The translations under genes were made by a program, and so were the position numbers. A stretch of 64,000 bases of DNA from a virus. This document shows, piece after piece, positions 7,482-16,168 of the stretch. The notes under the pieces were generated by a model, which was not told where the DNA came from, did not search any database, and worked only from the letters and a program-made list of their open reading frames with translations. The stretch is taken from IMG/VR virus record IMGVR_UViG_3300032242_001644, positions 1 through 64,000 of that record; one strand, written 5' to 3'. Every line of letters starts with the position of its first letter. Position 1 is the first letter of the stretch.

Positions 7482-7720
7482 TATTGTACTCTAGTTGTTT
7501 CAAATAATAGTAAGGGTAATGTTTCTGCAAGGAACTCAGCATACTCTTCTGAGTCTTCTTCGTCTTCAAATCCGCTAAACTTTACTGTTACTGTATTGTC
7601 TGTTTCGTCAACAAACACTTCAATATCTATGTCGTCGTCAGAAATAAACTCTTCATTCTCTGCAAGTTCGTCTGTGTCTTTGATTTCTTCAACTACTTCT
7701 TTTGCTTTTCTTTTAGACAT
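7481..7720 (-). CDS. Small acidic protein, 79 aa
   Basis: Overlaps both neighbours by one base, so it is in a tight operon. It has a basic first 8 residues, then a very acidic middle (residues 10-58) with an alternating V-x-V-x-F strand near 44-49, and a hydrophobic end L-P-L-L-L-F. It may be a protein partner or DNA mimic of an adjacent replication protein. No family assigned. Confidence 0.6.
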   Translation of the reverse strand: MSKRKAKEVVEEIKDTDELAENEEFISDDDIDIEVFVDETDNTVTVKFSGFEDEEDSEEYAEFLAETLPLLLFETTRVQ

Positions 7721-8427
7721 TATTGTACCTTTGCTTCCTGTAATACTTCTTTAACCAACTCAACATCACCGGGTAATGCCTTAAATCGTCTTGTCCAATA
7801 TGGTAAATCTAACATAGGAGTTATTATTTCCAACTGTTCATCATTCATTGATTTTAGCATATTTTTGCCGCTAGCACAATTTAAAATAATCCATGGACTA
7901 ATTAAACCATCCTTGATATGTTTAACTGCTCTATTTAAATTTACATATAAAAAATAGTGCTCCCATGTGGATTTGTTTTCATCTGCCCATTCCATCATAG
8001 TTTTAATAGTGCGTTGTATTGCACCATCTGCAGGTTCCTCTTTAATCAACTCCATTAGATATTGATCATACAGAGCATCTCTACACCAGTGGTCTAACTT
8101 AACACCGCTCTTAATTACCCATTCAACAAATCGTTCTGGATAGATAGGATTAGCATTAGACACAAAACTACCAAATTTTACAAACGCATTATAATAAGGA
8201 CTTTCAACAAAATCGTCAAACGTTTTCTTTTTGTTACTGCGTTGTGCAATTTCATAGAACTTCTGAAATGCCATCATGGCTGCAATTACATGTTTCTCGT
8301 TTTTACTCATGTGGCGGCGTTTGGGTTCACATACATGCACCATTAATGTTTTTTCTTTAACAAATGGTTTATTGCAGTATGCACAGGTAAAATTAGAGTT
8401 CTTTAATTTGCTTGTCATCCCAACCAT
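7720..8427 (-). CDS. Zinc-finger protein of unknown function, 235 aa
   Basis: The N-terminus holds a C2H2/C2HC-type finger: C-A-Y-C at 15-18, and His31 with Cys33 in the stretch L-M-V-H-V-C. The remaining 200 residues are helical, with basic stretches and several Trp. The overlap with the upstream gene (35 nt) indicates one operon; M4 (position 8418) is an alternative start. From memory, T4-like cyanophages have a similar protein near UvsW. Nucleic-acid binding is likely; exact role unknown. Confidence 0.65.
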   Translation of the reverse strand: MVGMTSKLKNSNFTCAYCNKPFVKEKTLMVHVCEPKRRHMSKNEKHVIAAMMAFQKFYEIAQRSNKKKTFDDFVESPYYNAFVKFGSFVSNANPIYPERFVEWVIKSGVKLDHWCRDALYDQYLMELIKEEPADGAIQRTIKTMMEWADENKSTWEHYFLYVNLNRAVKHIKDGLISPWIILNCASGKNMLKSMNDEQLEIITPMLDLPYWTRRFKALPGDVELVKEVLQEAKVQ

Positions 8428-8863
8428 GATCTTTTGCTAATTGTTTAATGTCTTTATCTGTGTACATAGATGCAAGTACATTCAAGTCATCGAGTTTATA
8501 TGCTGGATAAATGGTCTGTAAGAATTTCATTTTCTTACCACCTTGCTGTGCCTTACGTTCAAGTTTAATCCATTCGTGATAGAACGTCTTGCCTGATTCA
8601 TGACTACATAGACACAAGAGTCTCCACAACAATTTAGGATGTTGTTGTAAATCATTCCAATTTTTATTGAAGTATTCGTTTACAGTTAATACAAAATGTT
8701 CCTGTACTTCTCGACTGGCTTTGGCACTACTAATGTATCTGTTAAGAATAAAGAATTCTTGTTTCATTGCCTTGCGTTGCGTTTCATCAGCAAGGTCCCA
8801 TAGTTCGCGAACATTTTGATCTACTGCGGTTATAATTTCTTTTAGTGGTATCTTTTCACTCAT
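8393..8863 (-). CDS. Conserved replication-operon protein, 156 aa
   Basis: Helical protein with no catalytic motif. The pattern F-F-I-L-N-R-Y-I-S followed by L-T-V-N-E-Y-F-N and L-L-W-R-L-L is loosely like the small clamp-loader subunit gp62, but too weak to name. It overlaps the genes on both sides (8 nt and 35 nt). From memory it resembles a conserved protein near UvsW in marine T4-like phages. Function unknown; protein-protein contact in the replisome is plausible. Confidence 0.6.
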   Translation of the reverse strand: MSEKIPLKEIITAVDQNVRELWDLADETQRKAMKQEFFILNRYISSAKASREVQEHFVLTVNEYFNKNWNDLQQHPKLLWRLLCLCSHESGKTFYHEWIKLERKAQQGGKKMKFLQTIYPAYKLDDLNVLASMYTDKDIKQLAKDHGWDDKQIKEL

Positions 8864-9140
8864 TGGGTTTATCTTTGCTTAAATGATATATTAGTATAGC
8901 ACGTTCTAAGGCCGCTTGCAAGGCAGGAATATCCTTTGCATCTCTTCGAATCTCACCCCAGAGCTTGTCTTCCATTATCTGATTGTGTAACGATCTACCG
9001 TCGGAAGTTCTTGGATCGTAATTCTTATAGTCATATCCTACTTCTATTCTTGTTTTAGGATCCGACCCAACTTCTCTTGAATAGACAGTATCGCCTACTC
9101 TCTCATAAATCAGTGTTGCGCCCGGAGTAAGCCCGCCCAT
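8856..9140 (-). CDS. Conserved hypothetical protein, 94 aa
   Basis: Starts M-G-G-L-T-P-G, with charged turns (R-V-G-D-T-V-Y-S-R-E) and a C-terminal helix. It begins one base after the stop of the 168-aa gene and overlaps the next gene by 8 nt. Similar small proteins are common in T4-like phages. No enzymatic motif or membrane segment. Function unknown. Confidence 0.6.
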   Translation of the reverse strand: MGGLTPGATLIYERVGDTVYSREVGSDPKTRIEVGYDYKNYDPRTSDGRSLHNQIMEDKLWGEIRRDAKDIPALQAALERAILIYHLSKDKPNE

Positions 9141-9647
9141 TTAGATTACCTTGTGTAACTGTAGTACTTCACTTTGACGTGTGACTTCTTTGACAAAATA
9201 TGCACATAGTGGATTATGTCCTTCAGCAATAGGAACAGTTAATAACTGCCCGTTTTTCATCTTAGGGAAGTACCATTTAACATCTTGATAGATATTAACA
9301 ATTTCAATTGGCAAATATTCTGCTCTAAATCCTTTAATTGGATTAAACACAAATGCATCAAACCCTCGATCATTAATACTGGTTAGTGGCAGTACTTCCG
9401 GGTCTAGGCCGCAGTCTTTATCTCCTACTACCATGCACCAATCTAAGGGCATTTGCACTTCGTTGCCACCAATGCTTAATACAATTGCCGGACTGTTAAA
9501 TGATTCGAGGAATATCAACGGCATGAAAAAGAAATCAGGATCGTTAGGATTACTGTTGTCAAGTACACTATATCTGGTGTCTTCATCTACATCTTCCGGT
9601 AGATCATTTAAGTCAAACGACTCGTTGTTTAGGGTTAAAATTCTCAT
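9141..9647 (-). CDS. Conserved protein downstream of UvsW, 168 aa
   Basis: Sits directly after UvsW with a 4-nt overlap. It has an acidic N-terminal stretch, then D-F-F-F-M-P-L-I-F-L-E-S-F-N near residues 38-51, a P-L-D-W-C-M-V-V-G-D segment, and Y-Q-D-V-K-W-Y near 124-130. I recall a protein of this layout adjacent to UvsW in marine T4-like phages. Gene linkage suggests a role in recombination or repair. No catalytic residues recognised. Confidence 0.65.
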   Translation of the reverse strand: MRILTLNNESFDLNDLPEDVDEDTRYSVLDNSNPNDPDFFFMPLIFLESFNSPAIVLSIGGNEVQMPLDWCMVVGDKDCGLDPEVLPLTSINDRGFDAFVFNPIKGFRAEYLPIEIVNIYQDVKWYFPKMKNGQLLTVPIAEGHNPLCAYFVKEVTRQSEVLQLHKVI

Positions 9648-11137
9648 ATAGTTACCTTGGTTATTGAAAAAGGATATTTTGCATCCTTGTAAAACTTTTT
9701 ACGTTCTGTTAAGTGTCGTTTCGCATATTTTGTCCCCCCAGTGATATCCCAGATTTGTACGAAGTCTTTGTCTTCAGCTTTCCTAACGCCTCGTCCAATA
9801 CTTTGGATAACGCGAGTAAAGCTCTTTCCGGGTTCCACAAGAACCAAATTAAAGATCCTAGGAATATTAATGCCCACAGCGGCCACACCATAAGTCGCCA
9901 CAATAATATTATTACTACTTGTTTTAATTTCATCGTATGTCTCTTTTCTGTCTTTTGTTTTAACTGCACCGCTGACAAAATCTGCTCCTTCAATACGCTC
10001 ACTTAGCATATTTCCAGTTTCAATTCTATCGATTAATACAAGAGTATTGCCACTCTTGGCAATGTCTTGAATCTTTTTAGCCATCCAATCAATACGATCA
10101 ACATCTGTAGTTAGATATTTTAATTCTTCTGGGTAGCTTCTAAATTCTTTAATTTCAATTGTCTGTAGCACTTCAACGTGACATTGTGCCAGTACATCTT
10201 TACTCTGCAATTCATGGGCACTGATGCGATTTACCACAGGTCCAAGACTTGCATAGATGCTGGCAAACTCAAACTTTTCTTTAGGCACTGTTCCTGTTAG
10301 ACCCCAACGAATTGGACAGTTAGCAAGATCGCCTGTTAGGATATTCTTTAAGACATCTGCTTTTGCCTGGTGAACTTCGTCGACAATAATTGCCACAACA
10401 TCATGGAAAAATTCCGACAACTTCATTAGGTCATCGTTATCTTTACTTTTCTTGTCCATAACGTTTAAACTTTGCCAAGTACAAATTGTATGCGTTTTGT
10501 TAAGATCCTTACGGTCGCCATAGTAAACACCTACGTCTAATCCAAGGTTAACAAAATCTTCTTCAGTTTGTTCTACTAGTGATTTATTTGGAACAATTGT
10601 GATTGTGCGACCATATTTTTCACACAAGTGGCTCAAGGTTGCTGTGGTAATTGTCTTGCCAGCACCTGTGGCAATTTCTTGTAGACATTGTGGATTTTCT
10701 AGAAACTTGTTAACAGCATCATACTGATAGTCACGTAGCATGATAGGCTGTCCTTCTGCCGGATGACCCTTGGGCCAGGTCTTGCCCATGTCTGCCCAGT
10801 AGCTTTCTGTTACTTGATTGAACTCTAATTTAATAGATGTGCGTAGATCTTCTACTTCTATTTCGTAACCTTCATTGGTAATGATGTTAACACATTCTTC
10901 AAGATGACACATATAACCAGTACCGCCAATACCAAAGAAGGCAACTGTGCCATCCCAGCGACCTAGTCTATAAGATGGTTGATAACGTGCCCAAGGCACT
11001 TCGTACTTGAACTTGTTGGCCAGTTTGCGTCTAGTCTCTACACTGAGACCTTCGTACTTGACGTTTACTTCGTCTTTAATAATTAATTTACAAACTGACA
11101 ATTGTTGTATTCCTTTTAGCTGATGGCTTAATTTCAT
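9644..11137 (-). CDS. uvsW: UvsW-like RNA-DNA / branch-migration helicase
   Basis: Superfamily 2 helicase that in T4 unwinds R-loops and D-loops and branch-migrates stalled forks, shutting off origin initiation. The N-terminal domain (1-130) has the Y-x-L-G-R-W-D-G motif typical of UvsW. Helicase motifs: I, T-G-A-G-K-T at 157-162; II, D-E-V-H at 253-256; III, G-L-T-G-T at 279-283; VI, Q-S-I-G-R-G-V-R near the C-terminus. 497 aa (T4: 503). Its 5' end overlaps the upstream gene by 50 nt, so the true start could be slightly further in. Confidence 0.9.
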   Translation of the reverse strand: MKLSHQLKGIQQLSVCKLIIKDEVNVKYEGLSVETRRKLANKFKYEVPWARYQPSYRLGRWDGTVAFFGIGGTGYMCHLEECVNIITNEGYEIEVEDLRTSIKLEFNQVTESYWADMGKTWPKGHPAEGQPIMLRDYQYDAVNKFLENPQCLQEIATGAGKTITTATLSHLCEKYGRTITIVPNKSLVEQTEEDFVNLGLDVGVYYGDRKDLNKTHTICTWQSLNVMDKKSKDNDDLMKLSEFFHDVVAIIVDEVHQAKADVLKNILTGDLANCPIRWGLTGTVPKEKFEFASIYASLGPVVNRISAHELQSKDVLAQCHVEVLQTIEIKEFRSYPEELKYLTTDVDRIDWMAKKIQDIAKSGNTLVLIDRIETGNMLSERIEGADFVSGAVKTKDRKETYDEIKTSSNNIIVATYGVAAVGINIPRIFNLVLVEPGKSFTRVIQSIGRGVRKAEDKDFVQIWDITGGTKYAKRHLTERKKFYKDAKYPFSITKVTI

Positions 11138-12275
11138 CGAAATAAATCATAGTAGGATGACTTGACATCAATGCTGCGGTAATATTATTGGTACTGGGAT
11201 ATATTGAATTACTTGCAAGTAACTCAATTTTAAATGTTTTTTCAAACATCCACTTCTGGGGTTTTACTTGACAAATAAAAATCTTTCCACTAGCAACTGG
11301 CTTGTTAAGATTATTTTCTTTAATCCATTCATTGAATTCAGGTCCACCTTTTTCGGTATTAGTGGGTCTAAAACAAACACGGATATCTTCTTTTTTAAAA
11401 TTTGTAAAGTTAAATTCGTTGACAAATTTTTTAACCCAATCTTTAGGTTCGGGTGTACGATCTAAAATAATAACTACAGGCCATACATTTAATTTATCCA
11501 CTAGACCATAAAAATCTTCAGTCTTTTTTATCCAAAATTCAGTGTCACTGGTTGATGCTATTTTCTTATATGCACTGTCTATTACTGTGCCTTTTAATAA
11601 GAATCCCATTTGTTTGGCAAGAAATAAATCGTGTGCTATCTCCCCTCGCTTATGAGAATCCCAATAAGCATCTGCATATTCGTTGCCATTGACTAGTAAC
11701 ACCTCGCCGTTTTCAATAACAGAATAAGGTAACAAATCATGTTCTCTAGTCCATAATTCTTCAACATAGGCAACGGCATCCATGACAGTGTCATCAATGG
11801 TAAATCCATGACGCTGTGCCTGTTCTACAAGATAGACTAAATTTATCTTGCTTATTTTTACTCGCCGAGCTAGCGTATTAGGATCCCAACGTGACGGATC
11901 CTTGCCATTGGTAAAAAACTCTTTGGCAAATATATCTTTAAACGAATATGGAAATTTAATATTAAGATGTGTATGACCTTCACTATCTTCATCTAGAAAT
12001 AAGTGCTTGGTGGTGTCAATTACACGAAATTCATTTTTCCAAACAGGTGACACTAGTAACGGCTCGATACTAATATCAGTGAATGTGCCTTTGTATTTCT
12101 TCAGCAGTTGAATAATGAACAAGCCTTGTTTGCGTGTGAGTAACTTGCTATCGTTAATAGCGGTATGAAAACTGGATAATGGTCCAATGTCTTGATGTTG
12201 AACACGAATCTCGCAGTTTACTACCTTGGCATATAGCTTTTCAATAAGGTCTTCAATATATAATGGCGTCTGCAT
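11088..12275 (-). CDS. Hypothetical protein upstream of UvsW, 395 aa
   Basis: Large unknown protein that shares 50 nt with the UvsW start, so the two are probably translationally coupled. It looks like a mixed alpha/beta protein. The segment W-P-V-V-I-I-L-D-R-T-P near residue 280 is a Rossmann-like strand, and M-I-Y-F-D-E-I near 377 looks like a Walker-B-type strand, but no P-loop is visible. By context, replication or recombination. Preceded by a sigma70-like promoter 6 nt from the ATG. Confidence 0.6.
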   Translation of the reverse strand: MQTPLYIEDLIEKLYAKVVNCEIRVQHQDIGPLSSFHTAINDSKLLTRKQGLFIIQLLKKYKGTFTDISIEPLLVSPVWKNEFRVIDTTKHLFLDEDSEGHTHLNIKFPYSFKDIFAKEFFTNGKDPSRWDPNTLARRVKISKINLVYLVEQAQRHGFTIDDTVMDAVAYVEELWTREHDLLPYSVIENGEVLLVNGNEYADAYWDSHKRGEIAHDLFLAKQMGFLLKGTVIDSAYKKIASTSDTEFWIKKTEDFYGLVDKLNVWPVVIILDRTPEPKDWVKKFVNEFNFTNFKKEDIRVCFRPTNTEKGGPEFNEWIKENNLNKPVASGKIFICQVKPQKWMFEKTFKIELLASNSIYPSTNNITAALMSSHPTMIYFDEIKPSAKRNTTIVSL

Positions 12276-12281
12276 TATACT

Positions 12282-12310
12282 ATAATACAGTCTCTGTTCT
12301 AAGAAAACAA
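12282..12310 (-). promoter_or_regulatory. Sigma70-like promoter of the UvsW operon
   Basis: TTGTTT (12305-12310), 17-nt spacer, TATTAT (12282-12287), then AGTATA and the ATG at 12275. Confidence 0.4.
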
Positions 12311-13126
12311 GACTTTTTGTAATTTTATTAAAGGAACACCGGCAGCAATTTCTTCAATGAGGTATTCTTTTTGGCATAGATCGTTGAACCATTCTTGTCG
12401 ATCTTTAGGTGGCGGATTTTCAATTTCACTGTAGGCAATATTCATGGGTGCAGCTAAACTACTAGCATCGCAAATAACAGGAACATCATTAATCACTGCT
12501 TGAACACTTGGTCCACTGTTATGATTTACCACACAATGATATTTTTGATAATCTAAATCCCATCCGTCATAACTAGCCGGGATTGCTTGTGGTTGCTCTA
12601 CGATTATGTTATCGGATAAACCTGTTATAGGAAATCTAGGATGTGGTCTAACTACAATTGGGCGCTGTGTATATTCACGTAATTTTGCAATAACATTGTT
12701 GACCCAATTATTGACGTCGGGTTGGCCATTCCATTGTAAACTGTCACCTCGTTGACAGGCTATTAAAATTGAGTCACCGTAATGTGTGCGATTTGTTAAT
12801 TTTATGTTTAACGAGTTAGGTCTAGATGATTCGCCAAATATACCCACTCCATTTACATTGTTTACTGCTACTCGCCAAGTGGTTCCACGTATAAGATTAC
12901 CTACTTCTAAAATGAATACAGGTTTATTAAATTTTCTATAATGCTCGTATACCTGTTGATTGGCCCGCATACGTCCAGCCCACAGTACAGACCAAATTAC
13001 CACAGCATCGGCATCAAGACTATTTTGCACAACTTCCCAACCTTGTGCTCTACAACTGTTAAGGAAGGCTGTCATTATAGGGGGCGAATTAAGTGCCGCC
13101 TGATTAGGGAAGTAGGAAATTTTCAT
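12299..13126 (-). CDS. GT-B-like glycan-transfer protein, paralogue 1
   Basis: 275 aa. The C-terminal half has the hallmarks of capsule-polysaccharide / CDP-glycerol-type transferases: R-P-I-V-V-R-P-H-P near 155-163, then V-V-N-H-N-S-G-P-S-V-Q-A near 198-209 and V-P-V-I-C. It ends in a signature shared with the genes at 15236 and 16165 (D-R-Q-E-W, then a hydrophobic stretch and E-E-I-A-A-G). A role in surface-glycan modification or in glycosylating a phage product is inferred. It is divergent from the glycosyltransferase at 13160 across 33 nt. Confidence 0.6.
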   Translation of the reverse strand: MKISYFPNQAALNSPPIMTAFLNSCRAQGWEVVQNSLDADAVVIWSVLWAGRMRANQQVYEHYRKFNKPVFILEVGNLIRGTTWRVAVNNVNGVGIFGESSRPNSLNIKLTNRTHYGDSILIACQRGDSLQWNGQPDVNNWVNNVIAKLREYTQRPIVVRPHPRFPITGLSDNIIVEQPQAIPASYDGWDLDYQKYHCVVNHNSGPSVQAVINDVPVICDASSLAAPMNIAYSEIENPPPKDRQEWFNDLCQKEYLIEEIAAGVPLIKLQKVLFS

Positions 13127-13159
13127 CAGTTAAATAATATACTCACTTAATATTTAACC

Positions 13160-13963
13160 ATGAATCTATCAGTTATCACAACTTTCAATCAAGCAGGTTA
13201 CGACAGATATGCTCAGAAAATGATACAGACATTTTTAGCAACCTGGCCAGCCGAAGTCACGTTGTATGCCTATGCAGAAGATTGCACAGTAATTGAAAGT
13301 GCTCCAAATTTAATAGTAATTGATCTTCATCAGGCAAGTCCTGCGTTGGTTGCATTTAAACATAAATGGAAAGATGTACCAAAGGCTAACGGTGACATTA
13401 GTGGCGACATAACTAGGTCAATACGATTAGATTCTAAAAAGAGTTTTAAATGGGATGCTATTAGATTTGCTCATAAAGTATATGCAATATTTGATTGTGC
13501 AAAGAAATGTAATAGTGATACGTTATTGTGGATGGATGCTGATACAATTTGTCATAGTCCTATTTCTATAGAGCAGCTATCTCGACTAATTCCACGAGAT
13601 AAAGAATTGTGTTTCCTTGGACGTGAGGGCAAGTATACGGAATGTGGATTATATGCAATGAATTTACGCAGTGCAATGATTACTAAATTTCTAGAAAACT
13701 TTCAACGTATGTATGATCATGCTGAACAGGGAATTTTCACACTTGAAGAATGGCATGACAGTTTTGTATTTGATGAGGTTAAACGTAGTATGGCGTTAAT
13801 TGAATTAAATTGGAGTGCAGGAATTATTCGTGGTGAAGGTCATCCATTAATAAATTCAGAGTGGGGCGCATACTTAGATCACCTAAAGGGTGATAGAAAA
13901 ACACTAGGTCGTAGCAAGTCAACTGATTTAAAAGTTCAAAGAACCGAAGCGTATTGGCAATGA
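13160..13963 (+). CDS. GT-A-type glycosyltransferase
   Basis: 267 aa. The start M-N-L-S-V-I-T-T-F-N-Q-A-G and the metal-binding D-A-D triad in L-L-W-M-D-A-D-T (near 122-129) identify a GT-A nucleotide-sugar transferase. Further acidic and His residues (E-W-H-D near 197-200) may complete the site. It ends in ATGA overlap with the next gene. It is first of three plus-strand glycan genes. The sugar and acceptor are unknown. Confidence 0.75.
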   Translation: MNLSVITTFNQAGYDRYAQKMIQTFLATWPAEVTLYAYAEDCTVIESAPNLIVIDLHQASPALVAFKHKWKDVPKANGDISGDITRSIRLDSKKSFKWDAIRFAHKVYAIFDCAKKCNSDTLLWMDADTICHSPISIEQLSRLIPRDKELCFLGREGKYTECGLYAMNLRSAMITKFLENFQRMYDHAEQGIFTLEEWHDSFVFDEVKRSMALIELNWSAGIIRGEGHPLINSEWGAYLDHLKGDRKTLGRSKSTDLKVQRTEAYWQ

Positions 13964-14637
13964 AAAGTTTTATTATATATTTGCCAAAGTTTGAATCTTC
14001 TACAAAAACAGCACTAGCATTAAAATTGCAACTGGAAGATTTCAACATGCCAGTTGAGCTGTTCGAGGGAACCTACGGCAACGATGCAGTTAAACAAATG
14101 GACCAAGAGAGTCGAATAGTGCATTCCTGGGGAATTAAAGGTCCAGATGTTCCAATAGATGAGTCGCATGCTAGTTTTAAAAAAGTAATAAAACCAGGAG
14201 TGAAAGGCTGTTTCTATAGTCACTATAGATTATGGAAAAAATGTGTAGAACTTAATGAATCTATTATTATTTGGGAAGATGACATTGTACTAACACGATC
14301 TTATATTCCAGTAGAATGGAGTGATGTATTGATCCTTGCACTAGGGCACCAGACAAAGAGTGAACGATATATGAACTTACTAACATCTCCTGCAGGTGAA
14401 CCTGCATCAGTGGAATACACACAATCATCAATGCCGGGTTGTTGTGGATATGCAATTAAACCACAGGCTGCACAGAAGTTATTAGACACGTTTAGTAATA
14501 CCTACCTACCTGCAGATAATGCAATAAACCAACATATTTTAAAAATTGAAATTCATAATCATGTAATGGGCATTGCCTTGGTTAAGAAAGACGGAAAGAA
14601 ATCGTTAACAACCAATGTAGAAATATGGAACAATTAA
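13960..14637 (+). CDS. Glycosyltransferase family 25 (LPS-type)
   Basis: 225 aa from the ATG at 13960, which overlaps the previous stop (ATGA); a TTG two codons earlier is less likely. The GT25 pattern is clear: G-C-F-Y-S-H-Y-R-L-W-K-K-C, then I-I-I-W-E-D-D-I (near 100), the catalytic-type E-D-D. The C-terminus has the usual D-N-A-I-N-Q-H region. GT25 enzymes add hexoses to lipooligosaccharide or to hydroxylysine. Overlaps the next gene by 13 nt. Confidence 0.8.
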   Translation: MKSFIIYLPKFESSTKTALALKLQLEDFNMPVELFEGTYGNDAVKQMDQESRIVHSWGIKGPDVPIDESHASFKKVIKPGVKGCFYSHYRLWKKCVELNESIIIWEDDIVLTRSYIPVEWSDVLILALGHQTKSERYMNLLTSPAGEPASVEYTQSSMPGCCGYAIKPQAAQKLLDTFSNTYLPADNAINQHILKIEIHNHVMGIALVKKDGKKSLTTNVEIWNN

Positions 14638-15245
14638 TTGAAATTAGAGACGGATGGTATTGGCCAAAATCAGATATTGGTTGTTGGCAATACTTAAATC
14701 AATATTCAGATGTTCCTGTAAAATGTTTTGAATTTGTAAAAAATAAAAAGGTGATAATTCAAGCAGGTGGTAACTGCGGTTTTTATGTTAGACCTTATGC
14801 AGATATATTCGAAACAGTGTATACTTTCGAACCAGACGAGTTAAATTTTTATTGTCTTAATAAAAATATTCTATCAAAAAATGTGTTATCTTTTCAGCAT
14901 TGTTTAGGAGAAGAAACTAAACTAGTAGGCATGAGAGGAAGAAGAAATGTTGGGCGACATAGTGTTGATGTTGACAGTAAACATAAACATACTACCATGA
15001 TCACTATTGATAGTTTAAATTTAGACACATGTGACTTGATTCATCTCGACATTGAAGGTTACGAGTTGTTTGCACTAAGGGGAGCTGCAAAAACTATAGC
15101 AAGATGCAAGCCAACAATTATTTTAGAATCAGTTGACAACAATATAAAATTTAACTATACCGATGCTGATGTTATTGATTTTCTAAGTCAGTTTGGTTAT
15201 AAAGTTGTTGGTCGTGTTTACACTGATATTGTTTTTCAAATATAA
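14625..15245 (+). CDS. FkbM-family methyltransferase
   Basis: 206 aa. The SAM-binding motif I is V-I-I-Q-A-G-G-N-C-G near 44-53, followed by acidic motif T-F-E-P-D near 71-75. The FkbM signature L-I-H-L-D-I-E-G-Y-E-L-F-A-L-R-G-A lies near 138-154. Such enzymes O-methylate sugars. The gene overlaps the GT25 gene, so methyl capping of the same glycan is likely. It converges with the minus-strand gene at 15236 (10-nt overlap). Confidence 0.8.
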   Translation: MEQLIEIRDGWYWPKSDIGCWQYLNQYSDVPVKCFEFVKNKKVIIQAGGNCGFYVRPYADIFETVYTFEPDELNFYCLNKNILSKNVLSFQHCLGEETKLVGMRGRRNVGRHSVDVDSKHKHTTMITIDSLNLDTCDLIHLDIEGYELFALRGAAKTIARCKPTIILESVDNNIKFNYTDADVIDFLSQFGYKVVGRVYTDIVFQI

Positions 15246-16168
15246 GATCTCATATGATTCCAACAGTCGCCTGCTTGTAATTCATCAAACTTCCAATGAC
15301 TCATTGCTAGTCGTTCAACCCACTGTTGTCTATCAGGCATCTGTGGGTTTTCTATTTGTGTAATATTTGTATTGGCAATATCTTTACATTGACTACGTTC
15401 AGCATCAAGAACAAATACCGGTATTCCTTCGATCGCTGCGGCTACCAAAGGACTGGAATTATAATTTACCGCTGCCCAACAATCTTTTAAATCGTCTACA
15501 AGATTTACATTTTTACTCAATATTACTTTTTCTGAAAAACGTATAGGACCGTAATACCTTGGAGATTCTATCATAAGTTTTGTACGTTTATCCCCCGGGT
15601 GAAGGCGAACAACAATTGTACGATCAGTAAATTTTCTAATTAATTGAATTGTATTTTCAGCCCAAAATTGTACATCTACGCCATCCATTGACCAGCCACC
15701 GTTTCGTTGTAGACATAACAAAATATGATTTCCTGATGTTCTATAATCTTTTAAAGAAATACCTAAATCTCTACTAATTTGTTTCCAACGAGACGGATCA
15801 ACGGGTGTGTCGCAATAAATTCCTGTGTTAGGAAACACTCCATTAAAACTGTAGCGTAGATAGTGTAATGGATTAACCGTGTTTGCATAAAGAAATAAAT
15901 TACTGTCAACTGCAATAGTATAATTGTTATTGACAGCTTGTGATTGTACCACATTATTTCTTAAAATTACGTTTTGACCAGTGCTAGAGCCAGGAGCTAC
16001 CCACCCCTGAATAACTGCAACATCAGTTGGGATATAGTTGTAATCGTCAACGTCAATCACCTTATCCCCTACTGCTTTTGCACCTTGCGAGAAGTATTTT
16101 AATAAATTTATTTTTTCTTCGTTCCGTCCGTTGGGGACAGATTTATGGTAGATGGCAAGGTTTTTCAT
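15236..16168 (-). CDS. GT-B-like glycan-transfer protein, paralogue 2
   Basis: 310 aa. Same layout as paralogue 1: T-I-V-V-R-L-H-P-G near 184-192, A-A-V-N-Y-N-S-S-P-L-V-A-A-A-I-E-G-I-P-V-F, and the ending D-R-Q-Q-W-V-E-R-L-A followed by D-E-L-Q-A-G. The N-terminal half (I-P-T-D-V-A-V-I-Q-G-W) looks like the first Rossmann half of a GT-B fold. It overlaps paralogue 3 by 4 nt. Substrate unknown. Confidence 0.6.
   Translation of the reverse strand: MKNLAIYHKSVPNGRNEEKINLLKYFSQGAKAVGDKVIDVDDYNYIPTDVAVIQGWVAPGSSTGQNVILRNNVVQSQAVNNNYTIAVDSNLFLYANTVNPLHYLRYSFNGVFPNTGIYCDTPVDPSRWKQISRDLGISLKDYRTSGNHILLCLQRNGGWSMDGVDVQFWAENTIQLIRKFTDRTIVVRLHPGDKRTKLMIESPRYYGPIRFSEKVILSKNVNLVDDLKDCWAAVNYNSSPLVAAAIEGIPVFVLDAERSQCKDIANTNITQIENPQMPDRQQWVERLAMSHWKFDELQAGDCWNHMRSYI

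Noticed and set aside
8393-8863. Naming this gene as the gp62 clamp-loader subunit
   Set aside because: Only a vague pattern (F-I-L-N-R and later Trp-Lys spacing) resembles gp62, and gp44/gp45 are not nearby; left as conserved unknown.
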